A stretch of DNA of 13,016 nucleotides, taken from assembly GCA_000435475.1 (NCBI GenBank), contig FR896056.1:1-13016 (forward strand). Direction: 5' to 3'. The DNA comes from Cryptobacterium sp. CAG:338 (GTDB lineage Bacteria > Actinomycetota > Coriobacteriia > Coriobacteriales > Eggerthellaceae). The notes beneath the pieces were generated by a model. It was given only the letters and a program-made list of their open reading frames with translations, did no database searches and was not told where the DNA came from. Positions 5,476-12,925 of this stretch are shown here, piece by piece (the first letter of the stretch is position 1; each line of letters begins with the position of its first letter). The position numbers and the translations under genes are program-made.

Positions 5476-6471
5476 ATGGGGTTTTTCTCTAAATTCGAAC
5501 GCCGCGTGGAAGACGGCTTCGATGGTATGGGTGATAAATTCTTCGATTCCCCTATTAGCCCCGTCCAAATAGCAAAGAAGGCCGAAAAGCAGATGCGCCG
5601 AGAAAAAATGGTTGGCGCAGGTAAAGAATTCGCGCCTACGTTATATACGGTGCTTGTTAATCCCGATGACGATGAGCGTCTTTTCGGATACTACCCAACT
5701 CTTGCAGGAGAAACTGAAACCTACTTACGTGCAAAAGCACAGGAGTTAGGCTTGGCAATGGATGGAGCTCCTCTTGTTCGCTTTATTATCGATGACGAGC
5801 TAAAGCCGGGAAAGTTTGAAGTAGTTGCCGAATTGGTCTCTGCTCCTATTGTATCTCAGCTGCGTGCCGAAGAAATGCAGCGTTATGGCCTTGAAAGCCA
5901 AGCGCCCCTAAACCAGCAGCCTCCTGTACAAAATCCTGCCACGGGTCAACCGGCGCCGGCTCAGAATTACGCCAGCTCTGGCATTGATGTGATGGCAGAA
6001 GATCCTCAAGTTTATGACGATTATCCAGCTGCACCTTCCGTTCCTCCTATTGCAGGAGCCGCAGGTGCCGTAGCACCTGTAGCGGGAGCTGCCGTAGCGG
6101 GAGCTGCCGCTAATGCGGTCGGGAATCAGACTGTTCGCTTCGATAACAGGACGCCGCAGCCCGCCATGGCTGGTCGTCACATGCCTCACCAGCCCCGTCT
6201 GATTGATCTGACTACTAATCGATCATTTCCCCTTGCGAAAGATCGCATTCTTTTAGGTCGAGCCCTTTCAAGCGATATTGCCATCGAAGACTTGAATGTA
6301 AGTCGCACCCATGCAGAAATTCGCCAAGAAGCTGCTAATGCCTGGAGCATTGCCGATCTTGGCTCAACTAATGGCACTCTCGTCAATGGTCGCCATATTG
6401 CCTCTGTAATGCTACAAGAAGGCGATCGAGTAACCGTAGGAACTACCACGTTCCTCTTTACTTTCCAATAA
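5476..6471 (+). CDS. fhaA: FhaA-type protein: N-terminal FhaA domain plus C-terminal FHA domain
   Basis: The product is a cytoplasmic phosphothreonine-reading adaptor of the actinobacterial wall-growth cluster. In mycobacteria FhaA is linked to PknB signalling and peptidoglycan precursor export. Of 331 residues, about 1-125 form the FhaA N-terminal domain (MGFFSKFERRVEDGFDG..., with ISPVQIAKK and YTVLVNPDD). Residues 126-235 are a Pro/Ala/Gln-rich linker. The C-terminal FHA domain (about 241-331) keeps GR at 261-262, SRTH at 276-279 and DLGSTNGT at 294-301, the residues that bind phosphothreonine. AAGGAG six bases before the ATG fixes the start at 5476. An ATG at 5389 would add 29 residues translated from the promoter region and is unlikely. 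It is the first gene of the cluster, and fhaB follows after 71 bases that contain a hairpin. Confidence 0.92.
   Translation: MGFFSKFERRVEDGFDGMGDKFFDSPISPVQIAKKAEKQMRREKMVGAGKEFAPTLYTVLVNPDDDERLFGYYPTLAGETETYLRAKAQELGLAMDGAPLVRFIIDDELKPGKFEVVAELVSAPIVSQLRAEEMQRYGLESQAPLNQQPPVQNPATGQPAPAQNYASSGIDVMAEDPQVYDDYPAAPSVPPIAGAAGAVAPVAGAAVAGAAANAVGNQTVRFDNRTPQPAMAGRHMPHQPRLIDLTTNRSFPLAKDRILLGRALSSDIAIEDLNVSRTHAEIRQEAANAWSIADLGSTNGTLVNGRHIASVMLQEGDRVTVGTTTFLFTFQ
6079..6108 (+). repeat. Two perfect tandem copies of a 15-bp unit in the fhaA linker
   Basis: GTAGCGGGAGCTGCC at 6079-6093 is repeated exactly at 6094-6108 and encodes VAGAA twice within the Ala-rich linker of FhaA. The unit is in frame, so gain or loss of a copy would change linker length by five residues without breaking the gene. 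Confidence 0.85.
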
Positions 6472-6477
6472 ATCCCA

Positions 6478-6501
6478 GATGGGCGGCATCGGTCGCCCAT
6501 C
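6478..6501 (+). terminator. Hairpin between fhaA and fhaB, terminator-like
   Basis: GATGGGCG (6478-6485) pairs perfectly with CGCCCATC (6494-6501) around an 8-base loop, starting 7 bases past the fhaA stop. The downstream CTTGTTTAC has only a weak T-tract. It may be a partial terminator lowering expression of the distal genes, an mRNA-stabilising 3' end for fhaA, or a processing site. GTTTAC occurs twice just after it (6505-6510 and 6516-6521). Confidence 0.5.
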
Positions 6502-6542
6502 CTTGTTTACATGACGTTTACGGTTAACGATAGGTTCTTTAC

Positions 6543-6956
6543 GTGATTGATATCATCCTTCTTATAGGTCGACTTCTTTTTGTTGTTCTGCTTTACCTGT
6601 TTCTCTTTGCCATCATGAAAACAGGTATCGGTCTTGTGCGCGGATCCCGCAAAAAAGAACACGTATGGACTGTCGCCATAGAAAAAGGACCCAAGGAACT
6701 TCGGGGGCTCCAAATCGCTGTACGCGGTCCTGTTATTGTTGGTCGCAGTCCCGGATCAGACATCGTTATTGGCGCCGAATACGTTTCTTCACGCCATGCC
6801 CGCTTCGTCTTGATGGGACAGAACCTCTTTATCGAAGACCTTGGTTCCACAAATGGCACTGCGGTAAATAATCACTATATTTCTGAGCCAACAGCTTTGC
6901 GAAACGGCGATCGCATTACCGTCGGCGATGTAACCATGCGAGTGAGGTTTGAATAA
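6543..6956 (+). CDS. fhaB: FhaB-type membrane-anchored FHA-domain protein
   Basis: This is a small phosphothreonine-binding protein held at the inner face of the membrane. In mycobacteria the equivalent FhaB sits in the same cluster and is tied to division and wall-growth proteins. Of 137 residues, about 3-25 are one hydrophobic segment (IILLIGRLLFVVLLYLFLFA), followed by a basic stretch. The FHA domain (about 55-137) keeps GR at 67-68, SSRH at 82-85 and DLGSTNGT at 99-106. The start is a GTG at 6543 with only a weak AGG about 8 bases upstream. An ATG at 6615 would lose the membrane segment, so GTG is preferred. Its TAA overlaps the pstP ATG by one base, so the two are probably translationally coupled. 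Confidence 0.9.
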   Translation: MIDIILLIGRLLFVVLLYLFLFAIMKTGIGLVRGSRKKEHVWTVAIEKGPKELRGLQIAVRGPVIVGRSPGSDIVIGAEYVSSRHARFVLMGQNLFIEDLGSTNGTAVNNHYISEPTALRNGDRITVGDVTMRVRFE

Positions 6957-8218
6957 TGACAAATAGCTCAACCCGAAATACCTCATCACCGCGCAACGAC
7001 ACCTCGTCGGTCGAAGTAGTGTCTTCCTACTATGGAAGCCGAACCGAAATTGGTAATGTGCGTGAGCACAACGAAGACAGCCTTACAGTACTTCCTCCTC
7101 TTTTCGCCGTAGCAGACGGAATGGGAGGTCATGAAGCAGGTGAGGTTGCTTCAGAGATCACCATTAACACCTTAAATGATCTCGCTCCCCAAAGCGCCGA
7201 TGCCGAAGCGCTCGCGCGCGCAGTGGTTGCCGCAAATCTCAATGTGATTAAAGCTCCTAGCCAAGGTGTGGGACGCGAGGGAATGGGTACCACCCTTACT
7301 GCAGCAATTCTTGAAAAAGAACGCCTGGTAATTGCTCAAGTAGGTGACTCAAGAGCGTACCTACTTCACAATGGTTCCCTCCAACAACTCACGCGCGATC
7401 ACAGCCTTATGGCCGATATGATCGAGGCGGGACAACTTACCGAAGCGGAAGCTCGTGTACATCCCAATCGCTCGGTTATTACACGCGCAATTGGGTCAGA
7501 CCCCCATATGCAGCCAGACCTTTACGAGCTCAATGTTGAAACGGGCGATCGTCTGTTGCTTTGTTCCGATGGTATTTGCGGCATGATTGAGGATCACGAA
7601 ATCGCTTCAATCATGCGCCAAGCACCCTCAGCACAAAGCTGCGCTGATCAACTCGTAGAAGCAGCTCTTGCTGCAGGTGGTTTTGATAACGCAACTGCAG
7701 TAGTAGTTGATGTAGAAGGATTTAAAGCGGTCCGCGAAAAGAAGCAAGCACGCAAATCGAAGGCGTTGGCTATTGGAGTCATTGTCTGCCTTCTTGCCGC
7801 ACTTGCCTGCGCCGTATTTGCAGGATATTACTACGTGAACAATTCTGCTTACCTGATCGAGCAGGATGGCAAGGTTGCGGTTTACCGCGGTCTTAATGAA
7901 GAGTTATTTGGCATACCGCTTTCCAATCTGGAGTACACCTCAGGTGTTGAAGTTGACAAACTTAACCCAGGTGTTGCTAATCGAATAAAAGAGGGTATGG
8001 CAGTAGGCAGTCTCGAAGAAGCAAATAATCTCATTACAACCTATCAACAAGAGATTGCGCTTCAAGAAAGCAATCCTTCAAGCAATAGCGCCGCTTCTGA
8101 TGCCTCCAATTCCTCAGAAGCCAACAACGCTGCGCGCAATTCTGGGTCAAATACCAGTTCAGATACTAACAATGCAGAAAACGCCCAAAATTCCAACAAC
8201 TCCGAGCGTGGTGAATAG
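6956..8218 (+). CDS. pstP: PP2C-family Ser/Thr protein phosphatase, membrane-bound (PstP type)
   Basis: This metal-dependent phosphatase is predicted to reverse phosphorylation by the PknB kinase encoded in the same cluster. Of 420 residues, about 25-255 form the cytoplasmic PP2C domain with EHNED (37-41), VADGMGGHEAGEVA (52-65), GMGTTLT (109-115), VGDSRAY (129-135), CSDG (203-206, Asp205) and GFDNAT (242-247, Asp245). All expected metal ligands are visible. A basic stretch precedes one membrane segment at about 270-292. The rest lies outside the membrane: a small conserved part (about 296-370, with GKVAVYRGL) and a Ser/Asn-rich tail (371-420). The ATG overlaps the fhaB stop, with GAGG about 9 bases upstream. 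The next gene begins 3 bases after its stop. Confidence 0.94.
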   Translation: MTNSSTRNTSSPRNDTSSVEVVSSYYGSRTEIGNVREHNEDSLTVLPPLFAVADGMGGHEAGEVASEITINTLNDLAPQSADAEALARAVVAANLNVIKAPSQGVGREGMGTTLTAAILEKERLVIAQVGDSRAYLLHNGSLQQLTRDHSLMADMIEAGQLTEAEARVHPNRSVITRAIGSDPHMQPDLYELNVETGDRLLLCSDGICGMIEDHEIASIMRQAPSAQSCADQLVEAALAAGGFDNATAVVVDVEGFKAVREKKQARKSKALAIGVIVCLLAALACAVFAGYYYVNNSAYLIEQDGKVAVYRGLNEELFGIPLSNLEYTSGVEVDKLNPGVANRIKEGMAVGSLEEANNLITTYQQEIALQESNPSSNSAASDASNSSEANNAARNSGSNTSSDTNNAENAQNSNNSERGE

Positions 8219-8221
8219 CCT

Positions 8222-10978
8222 ATGACCAGAAGAAACAATGAACTGCTTCTTCTCTGCGTAGCAGCACCGCTCGTCATTCTGCTCTTTGCAATGGTGGCGC
8301 TCAACCAGGATGGCGGCGTAACTCTTGACAACCTCACCGTTCCTTTGGGAATGTTTGCAACGTTTGTTGTGGCGCACCTCGCCATCCGAAAATTGGCTCC
8401 AGGTGCCGACCCTGCCATATTACCTATATCATTTGCTCTTTCAGGTATTGGCATTGCCTTTATTACCCGTCTCGCTCCCGACCTGGCTCTTCGTCAAGTG
8501 GGCTGGCTTTTCTTGGGCGTTGTCTTTATGATTCTAGTCCTTATCTTTATAAGGAATTTGGACAAACTAGGGAATTATAAGTACACCATCATGACCGCAG
8601 GTATTCTCCTGCTCGTTTCTCCCCTTTTGCCAGTCATTGGTAATGAAATATACGGCAGCCGTATTTGGCTTTCTATTGGTGGTTTTTCTTTCCAACCTGG
8701 CGAACTTGCAAAAATCTGTATAGTTATTTTTCTTGCTGCCTATCTCGCGCAAAATCGAGAAATGCTCTCAGTATTCACACATCGAATTGGGCCTTTCAAG
8801 ATTCCCGATTTAAGGGCGCTTATTCCCGTATTGATCATGTGGGCAATTGCCCTTTTGATTATTGTTTTCGAGCGCGATTTGGGCTCTGCTCTGGTCTTGT
8901 TCTTCGTGTTCTTAACAATGCTTTATGTAGCGACTGGTCGTAAAGCTTATATCGTAATCAGTTTTGTGCTTATCGCACTTGGCCTTGTTGCTGCCTATTT
9001 CTTGTTCTCTCACGTACAAACCCGTGTGGATACCTGGCTCAATCCCTTTGCTGACCCTTCAGGTAGCGGATATCAGCTTGTACAGTCCATCTTCTCCATT
9101 GCAGACGGGGGACTTTTTGGCGTAGGAATCGGTAACGGCCTTGCCGATCAGATTCCTATTGTAGAATCGGACTTCATTTTCTCTGCCATTGCAGAAGAAG
9201 CAGGCTTGTTGGGTGCTGCGGGCCTTCTTCTTTTATATTTGTGCTTTGCCATCCGTGGCATCCTTATTTCAGTTCGTGCTAAATCGGATGTAAGCTCATT
9301 TATGGCTCTTGGCTTTACCGCCATCATTATTTTGCAGGCTTTCATTATCGTAGGTGGCGTCACGAGGCTTATCCCTCTTACGGGCTTAACCCTGCCCTTT
9401 GTGAGTCAAGGCGGTTCATCGCTTTTAGCCAGCTTTATAATCGTCGGATTTTTGATGAGAGCAAGCGATCAGGGCACGGGTATTGGCACTGAAATAGCCT
9501 CGGGCACAGGATCGATCTCTCTTAATGGTGCCTTGGGACGTGTATCGCTTGGTAAACGCCTCACGGGAACCATGATGGTGTTCTCAGTTCTGTTTGCTTT
9601 ACTTGTTGCAAATCTGACCCTCATCATGGTTATTCAGGCAGACTATTACCAAAACATGTCCATCAACAATCACACCATTGCTAAAGAATCAGAAACCGAA
9701 CGTGGAACTATCTCAACCTATGACAATGTTGTTTTAGCGCAATCAGTTCTTCAGGAAGACGGAACTTATACGCGCGAATACCCTGCAGGTACCCTTGCTT
9801 CTCATGTCGTGGGATACGCGTCGGATACGTATGGCACCTCAGGTATTGAAGCTTCAGAAAATGACACCCTTAAAGGCTCCAGTAATTATGCCTCATGGAT
9901 TGACGTTCTCAATTCCGCTACAGGGAACAATACAGCTGGCAATGATGTCAAGCTCACTCTAAACTCAACCATCCAGGAAGCAGCACAGCAAGCGCTTGAA
10001 GGATACAACGGCGCATGCGTTGTAATAGATCCCGAAACGGGAGCTATCCTTGCTATGGCATCCTCTCCTACCTATGATGCAGGAGATGTTGAGTCTATCT
10101 TATCGGGTGGCGGTGATTCTTCAGCGCTCTACAATCGTGCAACCCAGGCGCTCTATTCACCTGGCTCCACCTTTAAGATTGTTTCGCTTACTACCGCTCT
10201 TGAAAACAATGTAGCGACAGAGCAAAGCGTCTATTCTGCCCCTTCTACTCTGGAAATCGGCGGTGGCGAAATCACTAACTTCAATGGCGCTTCATATGGT
10301 GATATCACCCTTGAACGTGCAACAGAGCTTTCAGCTAACACGGTATTTGCTCAATTAGGAACCGAAATCGGCTCAGAGGGCTTAGTAAGCTCATCTGAAG
10401 AGTTTGGCTTTAATCAGGAAATCTCATTTGATTTACCCTTAGTCACTTCACTCATGCCCGATCCCAACGAAATGACTGAGTGGGAAACTGCCTGGGCATC
10501 TGCAGGAGAACCTGTCGGCGAACATGAAAGTCCCGCAGGCCCACAAGCAACAGTCCTTCAAATGGCTTTAGTTGGGTGCGCAATTGCCAACGATGGTGTC
10601 ATTATGCAGCCCTATCTGGTTGATAGCGTCTACAATGCAGAAGGAACCAATAGTTATCGCGCCACCCCAAGCCAGCTCTATACCGCCTGCTCAAGTTCGA
10701 TCGCAGAGCGTGTAAAGACTGTGCTTGAAGGCGTAGTAAACAACGGCACTGGTACTGCAGCTGCAGTTGATGGTGTACAGATAGCTGGTAAAACCGGTAC
10801 TGCAGAAACAGGCAAGCCTAAAGACGATCGTTGGTTTGTAGGAATGGGACCAAGCGAAGACTGCTCAGTGGTCGTTGCTATTGTTTTAGAAGAAGCAGGG
10901 GAAGACCTCCCGGGTGGCGCTGCGGGACGTGCACAAAATGTATTAGAAACCGCATTGGAAGTCCAAGGAAGGTTATAA
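8222..10978 (+). CDS. Fused RodA/FtsW-type SEDS glycosyltransferase and class B penicillin-binding transpeptidase
   Basis: One 918-residue membrane protein is predicted to both polymerise lipid II glycan and crosslink it. Residues 1 to about 413 are a polytopic SEDS domain (10-12 hydrophobic segments) with FERDLGSAL (216-224), WLNPFADPSGSGYQ (272-285; Asp278 fits the catalytic Asp), ESDFIFSAIAEEAG (315-328) and LTGLTLPFVSQGGSS (386-400). A Gly/Ser-containing linker (about 414-448) leads to one membrane segment (about 449-472). The extracytoplasmic part has a small pedestal (about 475-585) and a transpeptidase domain with SxxK at Ser649-Lys652, SxN at 704-706 and KTG at 857-859. In most actinobacteria these are separate genes, rodA and pbpA, in this same position. 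The ATG lies 3 bases after pstP; its ribosome-binding site is poor, suggesting coupling. The frame is open with no stop at the junction. Confidence 0.93.
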   Translation: MTRRNNELLLLCVAAPLVILLFAMVALNQDGGVTLDNLTVPLGMFATFVVAHLAIRKLAPGADPAILPISFALSGIGIAFITRLAPDLALRQVGWLFLGVVFMILVLIFIRNLDKLGNYKYTIMTAGILLLVSPLLPVIGNEIYGSRIWLSIGGFSFQPGELAKICIVIFLAAYLAQNREMLSVFTHRIGPFKIPDLRALIPVLIMWAIALLIIVFERDLGSALVLFFVFLTMLYVATGRKAYIVISFVLIALGLVAAYFLFSHVQTRVDTWLNPFADPSGSGYQLVQSIFSIADGGLFGVGIGNGLADQIPIVESDFIFSAIAEEAGLLGAAGLLLLYLCFAIRGILISVRAKSDVSSFMALGFTAIIILQAFIIVGGVTRLIPLTGLTLPFVSQGGSSLLASFIIVGFLMRASDQGTGIGTEIASGTGSISLNGALGRVSLGKRLTGTMMVFSVLFALLVANLTLIMVIQADYYQNMSINNHTIAKESETERGTISTYDNVVLAQSVLQEDGTYTREYPAGTLASHVVGYASDTYGTSGIEASENDTLKGSSNYASWIDVLNSATGNNTAGNDVKLTLNSTIQEAAQQALEGYNGACVVIDPETGAILAMASSPTYDAGDVESILSGGGDSSALYNRATQALYSPGSTFKIVSLTTALENNVATEQSVYSAPSTLEIGGGEITNFNGASYGDITLERATELSANTVFAQLGTEIGSEGLVSSSEEFGFNQEISFDLPLVTSLMPDPNEMTEWETAWASAGEPVGEHESPAGPQATVLQMALVGCAIANDGVIMQPYLVDSVYNAEGTNSYRATPSQLYTACSSSIAERVKTVLEGVVNNGTGTAAAVDGVQIAGKTGTAETGKPKDDRWFVGMGPSEDCSVVVAIVLEEAGEDLPGGAAGRAQNVLETALEVQGRL

Positions 10979-10987
10979 AAACTTCTT

Positions 10988-11065
10988 GAAAGCTCGTGAA
11001 AGCTTTCGAATGAACTAAAAGTTAACAGTGGAATGAGATATGCTTAGAAATTGGTTGTTAAGCAT
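10988..11065 (+). promoter_or_regulatory. pknB leader with two hairpins
   Basis: The 108-base gap before pknB is the largest in the cluster. It holds GAAAGCT/AGCTTTC (10988-10994 with 11001-11007) just after the upstream stop, and ATGCTTA/TAAGCAT (11040-11046 with 11059-11065) ending 9 bases before the ribosome-binding site. Neither has a T-tract. TATGCT at 11039-11044 could be a -10, but no -35 fits. A separate pknB promoter or translational control is possible but unproven. Confidence 0.35.
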
Positions 11066-11086
11066 GGATCCAAAGGGAGAATAAAC

Positions 11087-12925
11087 GTGGCTGGAAGCAT
11101 GATTGGCAGAACCTTTAATAACCGATATAAACTAACCGAGCGGGTTGGCTTAGGTGGCATGGCTGAGGTATACCGTGCAGAAGATAACGTCTTGGGACGT
11201 ACGGTTGCCGTAAAGGTTATGCTTCCCCAATATGCAGCGGACCCCACTTTCACGAAACGTTTTCGCCAAGAAGCAGCATCTGCTGCAAACTTACAGAGCC
11301 CCTATATCGTAAGCATCTATGACTGGGGCTTGGATGGCGAAACCTACTATATTGTCATGGAATTCTTGCGTGGCACCGATCTCAAGACAGCCATTAAAGA
11401 ACGTGGTGCTATCAATCAACGCAAGGCTGCCGAAATTGGCTCTCAGGTTGCTCAGGCACTTTCAGTTGCTCACGCCGGTGGCATCATTCACCGCGACATC
11501 AAGCCTCAAAACATCATGATTCAGCCTGATGGCAATATCAAGGTGATGGATTTTGGCATCGCACGCGCAGGAGATGCAGGGCTCTCCCAAACCGCAACGG
11601 TTCTTGGTACGGCTCATTATGTTTCTCCAGAACAAGCACAAGGAAAAGAGCTTACCGGAGCAAGCGATATTTATTCATTGGGCGTAGTGCTCTACGAAGC
11701 AACTACGGGCAAACTTCCCTTTGATGGTCAAGATGCCGTAAGTGTTGCCGTTAAGCAGGTAAACGAACTTCCCGCTCCTCCAAGCACTATCAACCCCAAT
11801 ATCGATCCTGCACTCGAAGCCATCATTATGAAGGCAATGGAAAAGGATCCTGAGCGGCGTTTTAAAGATGCCTCAGAAATGCGTCATATCCTCAATGACT
11901 ATTTAGCTGGTCGCCCGGTAAATCTAGGTGATGATATCAGTGGCCTTAAAACGCAAGTCATGGGCGGAGTTGCTCCCGTAAATGGAACTGCGGTCATGAA
12001 CCCCGTTGGTGGAGCAAATGGCGATGCAGGACGCACTACCGTTAACAAGGCTTACGCCGCTGACGCTAACGATGAAGGTAAGAAAAAGAGCAAACGCAAT
12101 GTAGTAATTGGCGTTGTTATTGCTTTACTTGCGGTAATCGGCATTGTTGCTGCCGCGATGGCTCTTGGAGGAAATCAAGAAATGGTCAATGTACCTGATG
12201 TCTCCAATAAGCCCATCGCCGAAGCACGAAGTGAATTACAAGCCGCTGGCTTTACGATAGGCACTGAAACCGAAGTGTATAACCCTGATGTTGAAGCAGG
12301 TAATGTTGTGAGTACCGATCCCGCCGCAGGAGTGCAAGCAGCGAAAGGATCCTCTGTCAATATAACCATTTCAAAGGGCACTGAACAGGTTACCGTGCCT
12401 GATCTGCGCGGCATGAGCGCCGATGAGGCGCAGCGTGTACTTGCCTCGTATGGTCTGAACGGCCAACAAGGCGACACGGTCTTTTCTGATGATGTTGAGG
12501 AAAACCGCGTTGCACAACAAGACACTGCCGCAGGAACTACCGCCTATAAGGGTGATACGATCACCTTCCATCTGTCAAAAGGCCCTGAAACCGCAAGCGT
12601 CCCTAACGTTCAAGGCTTAGACTTTGAAACTGCTCGTGATCGTCTTGAGGCTGCTGGATTTACCGTATCCCTCCAATGGCGCGACGATTCTGCTGCGGCA
12701 AATACCGTTATCAGGCAAAGCGTTACCGGCACCGCAAAGCTGGGTACCACTATCACCCTAACCATCTCTAACGGCCCTGCTGAAGAAGATGAAACCGATA
12801 CAGGCAATACCGGTAATAACAACGGCGGAACAAGCGGCGACAACACGGGCGGTTCCACTGGCGGATCGGAGTCGGGTGGCTCTGGTAGTAATACCGGAGG
12901 GAGTACCTCAGGCGCGAACCAATAA
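11087..12925 (+). CDS. pknB: PASTA-domain Ser/Thr protein kinase (PknB type)
   Basis: This transmembrane Hanks-type kinase is expected to sense wall fragments or lipid II outside and phosphorylate wall-growth and division proteins inside. Of 612 residues, about 14-277 are the kinase: glycine loop GLGGMAEV (21-28), Lys43 in VAVKV, Glu62, HRDIKPQN (135-142) and DFG (155-157). The activation loop LSQTATVLGTAHYVSPEQ resembles M. tuberculosis PknB, with Ser167, Thr169 and Thr171 as likely autophosphorylation sites. One membrane segment spans 339-361. Three PASTA domains follow (about 366-434, 435-502 and 503-565), then a Gly/Ser/Asn/Thr tail (566-612). GTG at 11087 is chosen because AAGGGAG ends 7 bases upstream. 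A TTG at 11051 lies in a hairpin loop and has no such site. Confidence 0.95.
   Translation: MAGSMIGRTFNNRYKLTERVGLGGMAEVYRAEDNVLGRTVAVKVMLPQYAADPTFTKRFRQEAASAANLQSPYIVSIYDWGLDGETYYIVMEFLRGTDLKTAIKERGAINQRKAAEIGSQVAQALSVAHAGGIIHRDIKPQNIMIQPDGNIKVMDFGIARAGDAGLSQTATVLGTAHYVSPEQAQGKELTGASDIYSLGVVLYEATTGKLPFDGQDAVSVAVKQVNELPAPPSTINPNIDPALEAIIMKAMEKDPERRFKDASEMRHILNDYLAGRPVNLGDDISGLKTQVMGGVAPVNGTAVMNPVGGANGDAGRTTVNKAYAADANDEGKKKSKRNVVIGVVIALLAVIGIVAAAMALGGNQEMVNVPDVSNKPIAEARSELQAAGFTIGTETEVYNPDVEAGNVVSTDPAAGVQAAKGSSVNITISKGTEQVTVPDLRGMSADEAQRVLASYGLNGQQGDTVFSDDVEENRVAQQDTAAGTTAYKGDTITFHLSKGPETASVPNVQGLDFETARDRLEAAGFTVSLQWRDDSAAANTVIRQSVTGTAKLGTTITLTISNGPAEEDETDTGNTGNNNGGTSGDNTGGSTGGSESGGSGSNTGGSTSGANQ

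Noticed and set aside
8062..8454. Minus-strand open frame of 130 codons over the pstP-SEDS junction
   Set aside because: It is antisense to two well-supported genes, has compositional features of a shadow frame, and matches no family I know.
11051..11086. TTG start for pknB
   Set aside because: It lies in a hairpin loop and has no ribosome-binding site. GTG at 11087 has AAGGGAG at good spacing and begins closer to the kinase domain.
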